This document shows, piece after piece, positions 26,334 to 33,903 of a DNA stretch of 41,656 nt. Source of the DNA: Verrucomicrobiia bacterium (lineage in GTDB: Bacteria; Verrucomicrobiota; Verrucomicrobiia; Limisphaerales; UBA9464); assembly GCA_019634635.1 (NCBI GenBank), contig JAHCBB010000039.1:1-41656 (forward strand). The letters are read 5' to 3'. Below the pieces are notes generated by a model. That model was given only the letters and a program-made list of their open reading frames with translations. It searched no databases and was not told where the DNA came from. Positions within the stretch are counted from its first letter, which is position 1, and the number at the start of each line of letters is the position of its first letter. The position numbers and the translations under genes are program-made.

Positions 26334-27554
26334 TCAGTCCGCGAGCGGATAGCTGGCCGTCAGCCGGGTCGTGTCGCGCCAGGCGCGCCAAAGTTCCATG
26401 ACCGTGTTGCTGCGGGCACCCCGGTCCCGGTTGGCGGCACCAATGGCGAAGACCAGCTCCCACTGCTGGAACAGCGTCCGGTAGGCCCCATGGAGCGGAC
26501 TCCGGGAGTCGTAGATGCTGGTCGCCTCGGCGGCGGCACCGTTGAGTTCAATGATCTGGAAGTTTCGGCCGGCGCTCAGATCCGTCTCTGAGGCGTAGCG
26601 CAGATCGTAGCGGCCGATGAAAAATCCGGGCACGCCTCGTGAGATGCTGTCGAGCCGGTCGGCAAGTCCGGGCGTCAGCAGATGGGCACCGTCCCGGAAG
26701 ATGCAGCCCTGGGCATGATTTCCGGCCTCGACCAGCCGCAGCGCTTCGCCCTTCGCCAACACGTCGTCGCGCCGGGTGGCGAAGCGCGTGAGATAGCGCT
26801 CCGCAACGAACCGGGCGCGCGGATCGGCATGGATCAGCTCCTCGATCGTTTGGTGGCCGTCGCCGGTGAGCGATGGAAAGACTTTCTCCGTGACCGAAAA
26901 AATCCGGCCGTGCGGCTCCTGTGGAAACCGGTAGTAGAAGACGCCCAGTTCGAGGGGCCCGGGGGCGTAGCGCTGCACCACGAGCGCAGCGTCGGTCCGG
27001 CTCAGATAGTCCTCCGCCCCGGCGAACCCGCGGATCAGTTTCACGCCCGCACCGCGCTGGCCCACGTCGGGCTTGAGAATGAATGGGAAGGAGATGGCAT
27101 TCCTGGCACACAGGCTGCGCAACATTTCCAGGCGAAGCGCCATCCGGTTGCCCGCGTTCCTCTCGTCGGGGAATGCGGGGAGGAGCCACGCTTCGGCGGT
27201 GAACTCGGGGCTGGTCCGCGAAAGTTCCCGCAACGTGGCAAACTTGGATTCGCCCACGAGACCGCCGGTTGCGATGCCCGGATTCGCGGCACTCGGCAGC
27301 GTGATCCCCCGGTAACGCAGCGCGAGCTGGGCATAACGGGCGACGACAGGCAGGTAAAACAGCCACGCCGGCCAGAACTCCCAACGCCGCCAGCGGCCAA
27401 AGCGGGGGCCCCATCGGCGGATCATTTCGCACCAGGGCCGCCGGCAAACGTGGCGCAGTCCCACGAGCACGACCGCCACGAGGACGGGCAGCAGCCAGCC
27501 GCCGATCGGCGCGCCAGACAGCCGGACAAGCCCGAAAAGGAGCACCAGGGACAT
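26334..27554 (-). CDS. Membrane-anchored ATP-grasp ligase-like protein
   Basis: 406 residues from ATG 27554. Hydrophobic segments occur at about 1-35 (LVLLFGLVRLSGA..WLLPVLVAVVLVGL) and 65-80. An ATP-grasp domain follows: FPFILKPDVGQRGAGVKLI is the ATP-binding loop, VVQRYAPGPLELGVFYYRFP the hinge, and GRYDLRYA ... FQIIELNGAAAEAT the metal-binding end. Database entries of this type are often called D-Ala-D-Ala ligase or carboxylate-amine ligase, but length and membrane lead differ from Ddl, so I assign no substrate. It is 11 bases downstream of the DinB-like gene and upstream of the NRDE gene. Confidence 0.85.
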   Translation of the reverse strand: MSLVLLFGLVRLSGAPIGGWLLPVLVAVVLVGLRHVCRRPWCEMIRRWGPRFGRWRRWEFWPAWLFYLPVVARYAQLALRYRGITLPSAANPGIATGGLVGESKFATLRELSRTSPEFTAEAWLLPAFPDERNAGNRMALRLEMLRSLCARNAISFPFILKPDVGQRGAGVKLIRGFAGAEDYLSRTDAALVVQRYAPGPLELGVFYYRFPQEPHGRIFSVTEKVFPSLTGDGHQTIEELIHADPRARFVAERYLTRFATRRDDVLAKGEALRLVEAGNHAQGCIFRDGAHLLTPGLADRLDSISRGVPGFFIGRYDLRYASETDLSAGRNFQIIELNGAAAEATSIYDSRSPLHGAYRTLFQQWELVFAIGAANRDRGARSNTVMELWRAWRDTTRLTASYPLAD

Positions 27555-27565
27555 GGGCGCCGGGA

Positions 27566-28060
27566 TCAGGGGCGGGCCAAGGTTTGCCCGTGCGCGACCG
27601 TGGAGGGCGCAACCCCGAAGTGCGCCGGCAGCGCCGCATTCAGGAGCCGGGCAATGACGGCGATCAGGGCGTAGTGGTGAATGCCGTGGGCGATGGTGTA
27701 CACGAGCTCCCGGCCCAAAGTGGACTGCGTGACCGGCGCGTCGCCGTGCGTGTAGCTGACCTCGCACCGGGTCGAAACCGGGGCGTCCAGAGCCCCGGGC
27801 GACAGCCCTTCAAGGCGACGCAGCAGCTGTCGCGTCACACGACGGGCGATCTCCGGTTCCCGCTCCAACCGCGGATCCCGCCCGCGGTGGCCGTAGTCCA
27901 CTCTCGCGCACCCCATTCCGTCGAGCAGGCTGGCGAAGTGGTCGAGGCAGTGTCGGTAGTGTCCGCCGATGGAGGCGTTGAACGCGACAGGCACCCTGGT
28001 CGCGTAGACTTCGGGGCTCAGCGCCTCCAGCAGCCCATCGCCCTGGTGCAGAATGTCCAT
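27566..28060 (-). CDS. DinB-like metal-binding four-helix protein
   Basis: About 164 residues. His residues that normally hold a metal in DinB/YfiT proteins appear in IGGHYRHCLDHF (H34, H37/H41) and TIAHGIHHYALI near residue 130. The enzymatic role is unknown: relatives include thiol-dependent transferases and DNA-damage-induced proteins. ATG 28060 is the most 5' ATG near the conserved start; a GTG six codons earlier is possible and would complete the first helix. It is first in the operon with the ATP-grasp, NRDE and small protein genes. The 238 bases upstream hold no gene. Confidence 0.8.
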   Translation of the reverse strand: MDILHQGDGLLEALSPEVYATRVPVAFNASIGGHYRHCLDHFASLLDGMGCARVDYGHRGRDPRLEREPEIARRVTRQLLRRLEGLSPGALDAPVSTRCEVSYTHGDAPVTQSTLGRELVYTIAHGIHHYALIAVIARLLNAALPAHFGVAPSTVAHGQTLARP

Positions 28061-28298
28061 CGAGGCGGCAAGCACGCGACGGGAATGGGCGGTTCGAACC
28101 GGGGAACCGTCGGCAGGCTCCGGCGGATGCCCGGCCGCTCTGGAAACGACCCGCGACGGGCGATGAAGGAGCGGAATCAACGTCCCAGAGGCGGCGGGAA
28201 GGGTCCTCGTCACGCGGTTGGGTCGCACCGCAGGCCGATCGCTTACACAGCAGTCGTCAGGAGGTTGACGCCTCGAAGCAACCCCCGGGAGGACCAGG

Positions 28299-28607
28299 TC
28301 ATCCGGCCCATTCGCAGCGCAGACGCCCTTTGATCCGGATCTTCGCCTCGGGAGGGAGTCCCCGACCAGAGGACGGCAACCGGTCCACCGACGACGCCGC
28401 CGCTGCACGGAGGAAATCGAGCTGCCGCAGGTAGCGTTCGCATCCGCTGCAGATCCGCAGGTGGACGCGCAGCCGGAGCCGCGTCCAGGGCGTCAGCGGC
28501 CGCTCACAGGCAAGCGATGCGAGCTGAACGATCCGCCGGCACGCCGGGGTGAGCGCCGCCAGCAGGAGGATCCCGCGCCAACGGAGCCATTTCACGGGAC
28601 CGTTCAT
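28299..28607 (-). CDS. Zinc-finger (HC2-type) anti-sigma-like protein, downstream copy
   Basis: 102 residues from ATG 28607. The zinc motif is seen in LRVHLRICSGCERYLRQL (HxxxCxxC), with an earlier Cys at ACRR. This is the pattern of the ZAS/zf-HC2 domain that holds ECF sigma factors inactive. There is no long C-terminal membrane helix, so it is a short cytoplasmic or weakly membrane-associated form; a hydrophobic GILLLAALTP stretch lies near residue 12. It overlaps the sigma gene by ATGA, which is the usual sigma/anti-sigma coupling. A paralogue precedes the sigma gene (29257-29610). Confidence 0.85.
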   Translation of the reverse strand: MNGPVKWLRWRGILLLAALTPACRRIVQLASLACERPLTPWTRLRLRVHLRICSGCERYLRQLDFLRAAAASSVDRLPSSGRGLPPEAKIRIKGRLRCEWAG

Positions 28608-29260
28608 GACGCGTCGGGCTCCGGGGGTTGGGCGCCAAACCAGTTCACTTCCAGACACCGTCGCAACGCCATCCGCGCACGGTGGAGCATGACCCAGAGA
28701 TTGTTGGGCGTGATGTTCAATGACGCACAGATTTCGTCGCCCGGCACGTCGTCCACCTCGCGCAGCAGGAACACGCGCGCCACGCGATCGGGCAGCTTGC
28801 CGCTGCACCGCTGAAAAACCCTCCAAAACGCCTCCTGGTCGAGCGCCGCTCCGGCCCCGTTCCACTCGGTCGGCGCAGCGGCCGCATTCCAGTGGTCGGG
28901 AAAGGCGGCATTCTCGAACGTCCTGGCTTCCTCGTCTCCGTAGAATTCCAGGTCCGTGAACACCGTTTCGCGGCCCACTTTGCGGAAGTGGTCGAGGATC
29001 TTGTGCTTCAAGATGCCCGTCAGCCAGCTGCGCTCCGACGAACGGCCCTCAAAGCGGTGATGCGATTTCAGGGCGGCCAGCAGCGCGTCCTGCACGAAAT
29101 CCTCGGCCAACACGGGGTCGCGCAGACGCGAAAGGGCGTAGTGATACAGGCAGTCCCCGTGCTCATCCACCCAACGTTCGGGATCCAATGCGGGCGGGGG
29201 CTTCATCGAACCTGCCGAAGGCTGGGCCGGGCCGGCTGGATTGTCAGCAGTACTCGTCAT
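28604..29260 (-). CDS. ECF-type sigma factor between two anti-sigma-like genes
   Basis: 218 residues. Region 2 is YHYALSRLRDPVLAEDFVQD and ALLAAL, with SSERSWLTGILKHKILDHFRK next. The linker is long, with DLEFYGDEEARTFENAAFP and a Trp-rich segment. Region 4 is KLPDRVARVFLLREVDDVPG, then DEICASLNITPNNLWVMLHR and ARMALRRCLE. The linker and region 4 wording resemble the TIGR02943 sigma subfamily, from memory. Its ATG overlaps the stop of the upstream zinc-finger gene, and its stop overlaps the start of the downstream one, so all three are made from one transcript. Target promoters are unknown. Confidence 0.92.
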   Translation of the reverse strand: MTSTADNPAGPAQPSAGSMKPPPALDPERWVDEHGDCLYHYALSRLRDPVLAEDFVQDALLAALKSHHRFEGRSSERSWLTGILKHKILDHFRKVGRETVFTDLEFYGDEEARTFENAAFPDHWNAAAAPTEWNGAGAALDQEAFWRVFQRCSGKLPDRVARVFLLREVDDVPGDEICASLNITPNNLWVMLHRARMALRRCLEVNWFGAQPPEPDAS

Positions 29261-29610
29261 GATCGAGGCGGCGGGTGGTCATTTCCGGCTTCCGGACCGC
29301 TTGGGGCGGTTCGGCAAATGGGCGCGCGCAGCGATTGAATCAGTCGGGACCGCGCAGCCCCGGACAACCGGATCCCTGGAATCTCCGCGCCCCGCCTGCG
29401 ACGAACCGCGCGGTGCAGCCAGAGGATCTGGGCCCGGTAACGCCGGCAAAGCCGGCAAAAGAGGAGGTGCAGGAACATGCCCGGCCGCTGCCACCAGGGC
29501 AGGCACCCATCCAAAGCCCCTGAGGAATGCCGGCACATCTCGCGACAGTTCGGCAGCAGGGCCGCCCGCAGGCGGGCCGACGCCCCCTCATCGTGGCGCT
29601 TTTGGTGCAT
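29257..29610 (-). CDS. Zinc-finger (HC2-type) anti-sigma-like protein, upstream copy
   Basis: 117 residues from ATG 29610. It contains NCREMCRHSSGALDGCLPWW followed by FLHLLFCRLCRRYRAQILWL, i.e. an N-terminal Cys and HxxxCxxC, the zf-HC2 signature. Its body aligns by eye with the downstream copy (CRR ... HLRICSGCERYLRQLDFLRA), and both end with a similar LS.aA..RL tail, so they look like paralogues. It overlaps the sigma ATG by four bases. No Shine-Dalgarno is visible. Two anti-sigma-like genes around one sigma gene are unusual. The Met at the first ATG may not be the real start; the conserved part begins about residue 20. Confidence 0.72.
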   Translation of the reverse strand: MHQKRHDEGASARLRAALLPNCREMCRHSSGALDGCLPWWQRPGMFLHLLFCRLCRRYRAQILWLHRAVRRRRGAEIPGIRLSGAARSRLIQSLRAPICRTAPSGPEAGNDHPPPRS

Positions 29611-29792
29611 GATTCAGATTCGCGATCGGGCCGGGACGACGCCGGGGCCCCTTCAATCGGTGGGTCGGAGCAATCCGCCATCCCTTACAACCCAAGGTTG
29701 CCGACCCTGCCTGTAAGTTTTCGGCGGATGCAACGACCGCTCATGGGCGGGTCATCGGCGCCTTGCATCACAAATCAGAACGCTTCACCTCC

Positions 29793-29945
29793 ATGAAAAA
29801 GACCTTTGCAATGCTGTTCGCCCTGGCGGCCGTACTGGCCGCCGGCAGCGCGTGTTTCTCTCCTTCGTCCAAGCCCGATCCGAATTTGCCGGCACTCCGG
29901 ACCAATCCGCCGCCGTCGTCGGTGGCTCCGACCGCAACCCCCTGA
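29793..29945 (+). CDS. Small exported protein opening the redox operon
   Basis: 50 residues. A classical signal-like start (MKKTFAMLFALAAVLAAGSA) is followed by one Cys and a Pro/Ser/Asn-rich tail. It may be a lipoprotein, although the lipobox is weak. It stops one base before the radical SAM ATG, so it is probably translated with it. No family is recognised; it may be a small envelope peptide or a translational leader. Confidence 0.6.
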   Translation: MKKTFAMLFALAAVLAAGSACFSPSSKPDPNLPALRTNPPPSSVAPTATP

Positions 29946-29946
29946 C

Positions 29947-31224
29947 ATGACCATCGCCCACCAGGCCGCAGAGGCGCGCATGGCGTTGGCGACGGCCTGG
30001 GCACAACTGCCGGCGTCCCTGCAAACACCGACCCAATTCATGGGCCGGCACTACGTCGGATGCGGAGCCACCATTGGCGCCATGCCGCGTTGTGACTTCT
30101 CGTGCCGCGGTTGTTATCTGGGTGCCGACGCCAATCGGGCCCGTCCCAGCCCGCTCACGGCGTTGAAGGACCAGTTGCGGCAGCTGCGCGCGTGGCTGGG
30201 GCCGGCGGGGAACGTGCAGCTCACCGACGGCGAAGTCTCGCTGCGGGCCGAGGCCGAAGTCATCGAGCTCATCCGGTACGCGCGGTCCATCGGGCTGGTG
30301 CCGATGCTGATGTCCCATGGCGAGACCTTCCGCCGCCGCCCCGGCCTGCTGGAGCGCTTCATGACCGAGGCGGGACTCACCGAGTTGAGCCTGCATGTGG
30401 ACACCACCATGCGGGGCCGCCGGGACGGCTACGCGGGGGCCCGCATGGAGTCGGAGCTGGATGGCCTGCGGACGGAGTTCGCCGGATTAATCCGCGGAGC
30501 GCGGCGCCGGACCGGACGGCGACTTGAGGTGGCGTCCACTGTGACCGTAACCCGGGAAAACCTCGCCGGAGTGCCGGGGATCGTGCGCTGGTTCCTCGCA
30601 AATGCCGACGCGTTCAAGATGGTGAGCTTTCAGCCGCTGGCCTCCGTGGGGCGGACCGAGGTGGCACTGCGGGGCGTGACAGCGGACGCGTTGTGGGCGC
30701 GCATCGTCGAAGGCACCGGAAATCCCGACGTGGGCGTGGGCGACGGGTCCCTGGGCCATCCCGCCTGCAGCCGCTTCGTCCAGGGGCTGGCCGCTGGACA
30801 GGGCGACGCGGTGCGGTTCGAACCGCTGTACCGGCGGGATCGTCCGGCCGAGTTGGCGGTGCTCCGAGAAGGATTGGATCGCCTCGGAGGCGAGTCGTTC
30901 CGGCTGGACGGACAGCGCGACGCCATGGTTCGGGGCGGGAGATTGGCCCGGCGCCACGGCGGCTTCCTGCTGGGCCGCGCGTTGCCGCACCTCGTTCGTG
31001 TCTGGTGGCGCACCAGCAGTCTGCGCCCGCGGTACTTCTGCCTCGTCAGCCATCACTTCATGAATGCCGGGGAAACGGAGACCCCACTCGGCAGGGAACG
31101 GCTGGCCGTCTGTGCCTTTCGCGTGCCCGTTGACGGCGTGCTCCAGCCCATGTGCGCGGTCAACGCGCTCGGCATTCGAGAGGCCTACTACCGGGGTGCA
31201 ACCCCGGTTGGGGAGACCGCATGA
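29947..31224 (+). CDS. Radical SAM enzyme
   Basis: 425 residues. The 4Fe-4S site is C49-x3-C53-x2-C56 in PRCDFSCRGCYLG, which generates a 5'-deoxyadenosyl radical from SAM. QLTDGEVSLRAEAEV supplies the usual GGEP-like position. The C-terminal third contains extra cysteines (YFCLVSHHFM, LAVCAFRV, PMCAVNALG) that could hold another cluster. The reaction is unknown. The product could be a modified lipid, peptide or cofactor used by the membrane redox proteins that follow. It overlaps the Lgt-like gene by ATGA. Confidence 0.88.
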   Translation: MTIAHQAAEARMALATAWAQLPASLQTPTQFMGRHYVGCGATIGAMPRCDFSCRGCYLGADANRARPSPLTALKDQLRQLRAWLGPAGNVQLTDGEVSLRAEAEVIELIRYARSIGLVPMLMSHGETFRRRPGLLERFMTEAGLTELSLHVDTTMRGRRDGYAGARMESELDGLRTEFAGLIRGARRRTGRRLEVASTVTVTRENLAGVPGIVRWFLANADAFKMVSFQPLASVGRTEVALRGVTADALWARIVEGTGNPDVGVGDGSLGHPACSRFVQGLAAGQGDAVRFEPLYRRDRPAELAVLREGLDRLGGESFRLDGQRDAMVRGGRLARRHGGFLLGRALPHLVRVWWRTSSLRPRYFCLVSHHFMNAGETETPLGRERLAVCAFRVPVDGVLQPMCAVNALGIREAYYRGATPVGETA

Positions 31225-31937
31225 CGCCATACGGTTTTTTTGCGGCACTGGGCGGGCTCGTCGCCATCCTCTGGCTGCGGAGGCACCGGGCCGGGCTGGG
31301 CGTCACCGACAACGAGTTCTGGGCGGCCATGTGGACGTTGCTGCTGGGCGGCATCGCGGGGGCCAAGGGGCTGTTCGTGATCCTGGGCTGGCATCACTAT
31401 GCCCGGGGTGAACTGCGCTTCTGGGCCGACTTCGGCACCGGATTCGTCTTTTTTGGCGGTCTGGCCGGAGCGATTCTGGCGGGGGCCGCGTTCGCCGCCG
31501 TACGCCGGTTGGATTTCTTCCGCGGCTCCGACTACTTCGCCGTGGCGTTGCCGCTGGGACATGCATTGGGGCGGGTCGGCTGCTTCTTTCAGGGCTGCTG
31601 CGGGGGACACCCGCCGCATCCGGTGCAGCTCTACGAGGCGGCCGGATTGGTGGCGATGGCGGGATGGGGGCGCCTGGTGCTCGACCGCGTGGAAGCGGGT
31701 CGCCTGCTTCCGGGCACCGCGTTCGCCGGGTACCTCGTCGTGTATGGATTGCTGCGCGTGCTGATGGACCCGCTGCGGGCCGACGGCCGGCCGGAGCGGT
31801 GGCTGGGCCTGTCCGCCCAGCAGGGTCTCGCGCTTGCATTGCTCGTGCTGGGTGTCACGGGCCTCATCTGGCGTGCAGGAAGTCCCGGCGGCTCGCGCGT
31901 AAGGAATCTCCGTGCCGTCCCACTCAACCGCGAATGA
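31221..31937 (+). CDS. Lgt-like polytopic membrane protein (noncanonical)
   Basis: 238 residues with about six to seven membrane helices. The family signature region is HALGRVGCFFQGCCGGHP followed by HPVQLYEA, and YGLLRVLMDPLRADGR carries the second conserved Arg. Genuine prolipoprotein diacylglyceryl transferase has GR.GNF.N.E at this point; here the Asn is replaced by Cys and GCC follows, a known side branch of Lgt-like proteins. It is also shorter than true Lgt. It may transfer a lipid to a partner in the operon rather than act as the cell's main Lgt. ATGA overlaps join it to both neighbours. Confidence 0.85.
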   Translation: MTPYGFFAALGGLVAILWLRRHRAGLGVTDNEFWAAMWTLLLGGIAGAKGLFVILGWHHYARGELRFWADFGTGFVFFGGLAGAILAGAAFAAVRRLDFFRGSDYFAVALPLGHALGRVGCFFQGCCGGHPPHPVQLYEAAGLVAMAGWGRLVLDRVEAGRLLPGTAFAGYLVVYGLLRVLMDPLRADGRPERWLGLSAQQGLALALLVLGVTGLIWRAGSPGGSRVRNLRAVPLNRE

Positions 31938-32392
31938 AAGGACGTGCGTTCCTCCTCGCGCTGGCGGCGTTCGCCGCTGCTGCCGTGGTTTCCGCGGCGG
32001 ACAAATCCCTGCTCAACCTGGACAAGGACGGCGTGGCCATCCAGGGCTACGATCCCGTGGCGTTTTTCACGGTGAAGGCGCCGGTCAAGGGCAGTCCCGG
32101 GTTCACGAGCGAGTTTCGCGGCGCGAAGTACCGATTCCATTCCGCAAAGAACAAGGCGGCGTTCGACGCGGATCCCGCCAGGTATGAACCGCAGTTCGGC
32201 GGCTTCTGCGCGTTCGGAGTTTCGAGGGGCAGACTGGTGGAGATTGATGTCACCGCGACCCAGATCGTGGATGGCCGCCTGCTGCTGCAGTACAGCCCCG
32301 GCGTCCGCGATGACTTCACCAAGGATGCCGCGGGGAACCTCAAGAAGGCTGACGCCCACTGGCCGAAGCTCGTTGAAAAGAGGGGCAAATGA
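31934..32392 (+). CDS. Exported YHS-domain protein
   Basis: 152 residues. Residues 1-22 form a signal peptide (FLLALAAFAAAAVVSAA). The YHS domain follows: GVAIQGYDPVAFF, FRGAKYRFHSAKNKAAFDAD and PARYEPQFGGFCAFGVS. YHS domains in exported proteins are thought to bind a metal such as copper or iron, with the conserved Cys and Tyr near GFCAFG. It likely works in the periplasm beside the Rieske/ferric reductase protein. Both ends overlap the neighbours by ATGA. Confidence 0.9.
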   Translation: MKGRAFLLALAAFAAAAVVSAADKSLLNLDKDGVAIQGYDPVAFFTVKAPVKGSPGFTSEFRGAKYRFHSAKNKAAFDADPARYEPQFGGFCAFGVSRGRLVEIDVTATQIVDGRLLLQYSPGVRDDFTKDAAGNLKKADAHWPKLVEKRGK

Positions 32393-32805
32393 CCGCGGTC
32401 GTCGAGTTTCTCCTCGCGGTGGCCGGGGTGTACCTTGCATCGGGTGCCCTGTTTGCGGTCGCGTTTCAGGGTTTCGGCCTGCGCCGGATGGACCCGGCCG
32501 CAGCGGGCGCGGGCGCGGGTTTCAAGATGCTCATCACCCCCGGAGTGATCGCGCTTTGGCCGCTGCTGGCGCTGCGCTGGTGGAGGCTTGGGCGGGCGGA
32601 GGCTTTCCCCGGCGAATCCGAGGGGCCGGTGGCGCCTCAATCGCTGCGCGCCTCGCACCGGCTCGCGTGGCGCCTCCTGGTGGTGTGGGTACCGGTGATC
32701 CTGGCGGCAGCGTTGTGGTGGCGGCCCCGGGAGGTCCCCGGCTTGCAGATTCCCGGTCCGGAGCCGGAACTGCAAACCCTCCGCACGCCGCGCGGGCTCC
32801 CCTGA
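32389..32805 (+). CDS. Small multi-span membrane protein of the redox operon
   Basis: 138 residues with three hydrophobic helices (about 4-28, 42-62 and 92-110). The centre reads GFKMLITPGVIALWPLLALR and W-rich ends lie at the membrane edges. I do not know a named function; similar 'ITPGVIALWPLLL.RW' proteins sit next to ferric-reductase-like genes in other phyla, from memory. It probably acts as a membrane subunit or anchor for the next gene's product. The Pro-rich tail is not conserved-looking. Confidence 0.75.
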   Translation: MTAVVEFLLAVAGVYLASGALFAVAFQGFGLRRMDPAAAGAGAGFKMLITPGVIALWPLLALRWWRLGRAEAFPGESEGPVAPQSLRASHRLAWRLLVVWVPVILAAALWWRPREVPGLQIPGPEPELQTLRTPRGLP

Positions 32806-32835
32806 ACACCATGCCCGTCCCCCGAAACTCCCCGC

Positions 32836-33903
32836 ATGTCCCTCGCATACCGCGCCATTGATTGGAACCGGCAGAAGCGGATCTACGACCTGACGCTGGT
32901 CGGGCTGCTGGCCCTCTTGCTGGCGACTTTTGTCGGCGTGTCGCTGTGGGTTTCGCCGAACTTCACGGCCGAGACGCTGATCATCCGTGGCACCGCCGTC
33001 GCCGCGCTGCTGCTGCTGCATGTCCTCCTGTGCGTCGGACCGCTGGCCCGGCTTGATCCCCGCTTCCTGCCGCTGCTCTACAATCGCCGGCACCTGGGCG
33101 TGACGATGTTCCTGCTCGCCCTCGTGCACGGGGTGTTTTCGGTCTTCCAGTTTCATGCGCTCGGAGACGCACATCCGCTGGAGAGCGTCTTCACCGCCTA
33201 CTCGCAGGACTATCGGGTGCTCGCCGGCGGCCACGTGAATGTTCCGCACGCTCCCTTCGAGCCGTTCGGGGTGGCGGCGCTCGCGATCCTGTTTCTGCTG
33301 GCGGCAACGAGTCATGACTTCTGGCTGCGCCAGCTTGGAGCGTCGTTCTGGAAGACCCTGCATCTTGGCGTGTACCTGGCGTACGGCCTGTTGCTGGTTC
33401 ACATCGCGCTCGGCGCGCTGCAGTCGGAGCGGCATCTGCTGTACCCGGCACTCCTGGCGTTGGGTTTCGGGGTCGTCGCCGGACTCCATCTTGCCGCGGC
33501 GCGGCAGGAGGCGCGAAGAGACCGGGCGGCAGGTGCAGCGGAACGTGAAGGCTTTCTCGCGGCCGGCCCCGCGGACGGAGTCGGCGAAGGCCGTGGCCGG
33601 GTGGTGCCCGGCGCCGGCGGCGGAAGGATCGCACTGTTTCGTCACCAGGGTCGAATCTTCGCAACCTCCAACGTCTGCCGCCACCAGGGCGGTCCCGTGG
33701 GCGAGGGACGGATCGTGGACGGCTGCATCACCTGTCCGTGGCACGGGTGGAACTACCGGCCCGACGACGGCTGCAGTCCGCCGCCGTTCCAGGAATTGCT
33801 GGCGACCTACGACACGAAGATCGTGAACGGCGAGGTCTGGGTAAAGCGCCAGCCGAACCCGCTGCGGACGCGATGTCCCGGAGCGCCCGTCCCGATGACA
33901 TGA
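32836..33903 (+). CDS. Ferric-reductase-like membrane domain fused to Rieske domain
   Basis: 355 residues. Residues about 15-220 hold six helices of the ferric reductase/NOX-like type, with paired His on two helices (H86/H98 in HLGVTMFLLALVHG and H176/H189 in LHLGVYLAYGLLLVH) as likely heme ligands. After a charged linker, a Rieske 2Fe-2S domain occupies about 255-340 with C281-x-H283 (CRHQGG) and C300-x2-H303 (CPWHGW). It can carry electrons between heme and a 2Fe-2S centre at the membrane. The direct fusion is unusual; no flavin domain follows. Confidence 0.9.
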   Translation: MSLAYRAIDWNRQKRIYDLTLVGLLALLLATFVGVSLWVSPNFTAETLIIRGTAVAALLLLHVLLCVGPLARLDPRFLPLLYNRRHLGVTMFLLALVHGVFSVFQFHALGDAHPLESVFTAYSQDYRVLAGGHVNVPHAPFEPFGVAALAILFLLAATSHDFWLRQLGASFWKTLHLGVYLAYGLLLVHIALGALQSERHLLYPALLALGFGVVAGLHLAAARQEARRDRAAGAAEREGFLAAGPADGVGEGRGRVVPGAGGGRIALFRHQGRIFATSNVCRHQGGPVGEGRIVDGCITCPWHGWNYRPDDGCSPPPFQELLATYDTKIVNGEVWVKRQPNPLRTRCPGAPVPMT

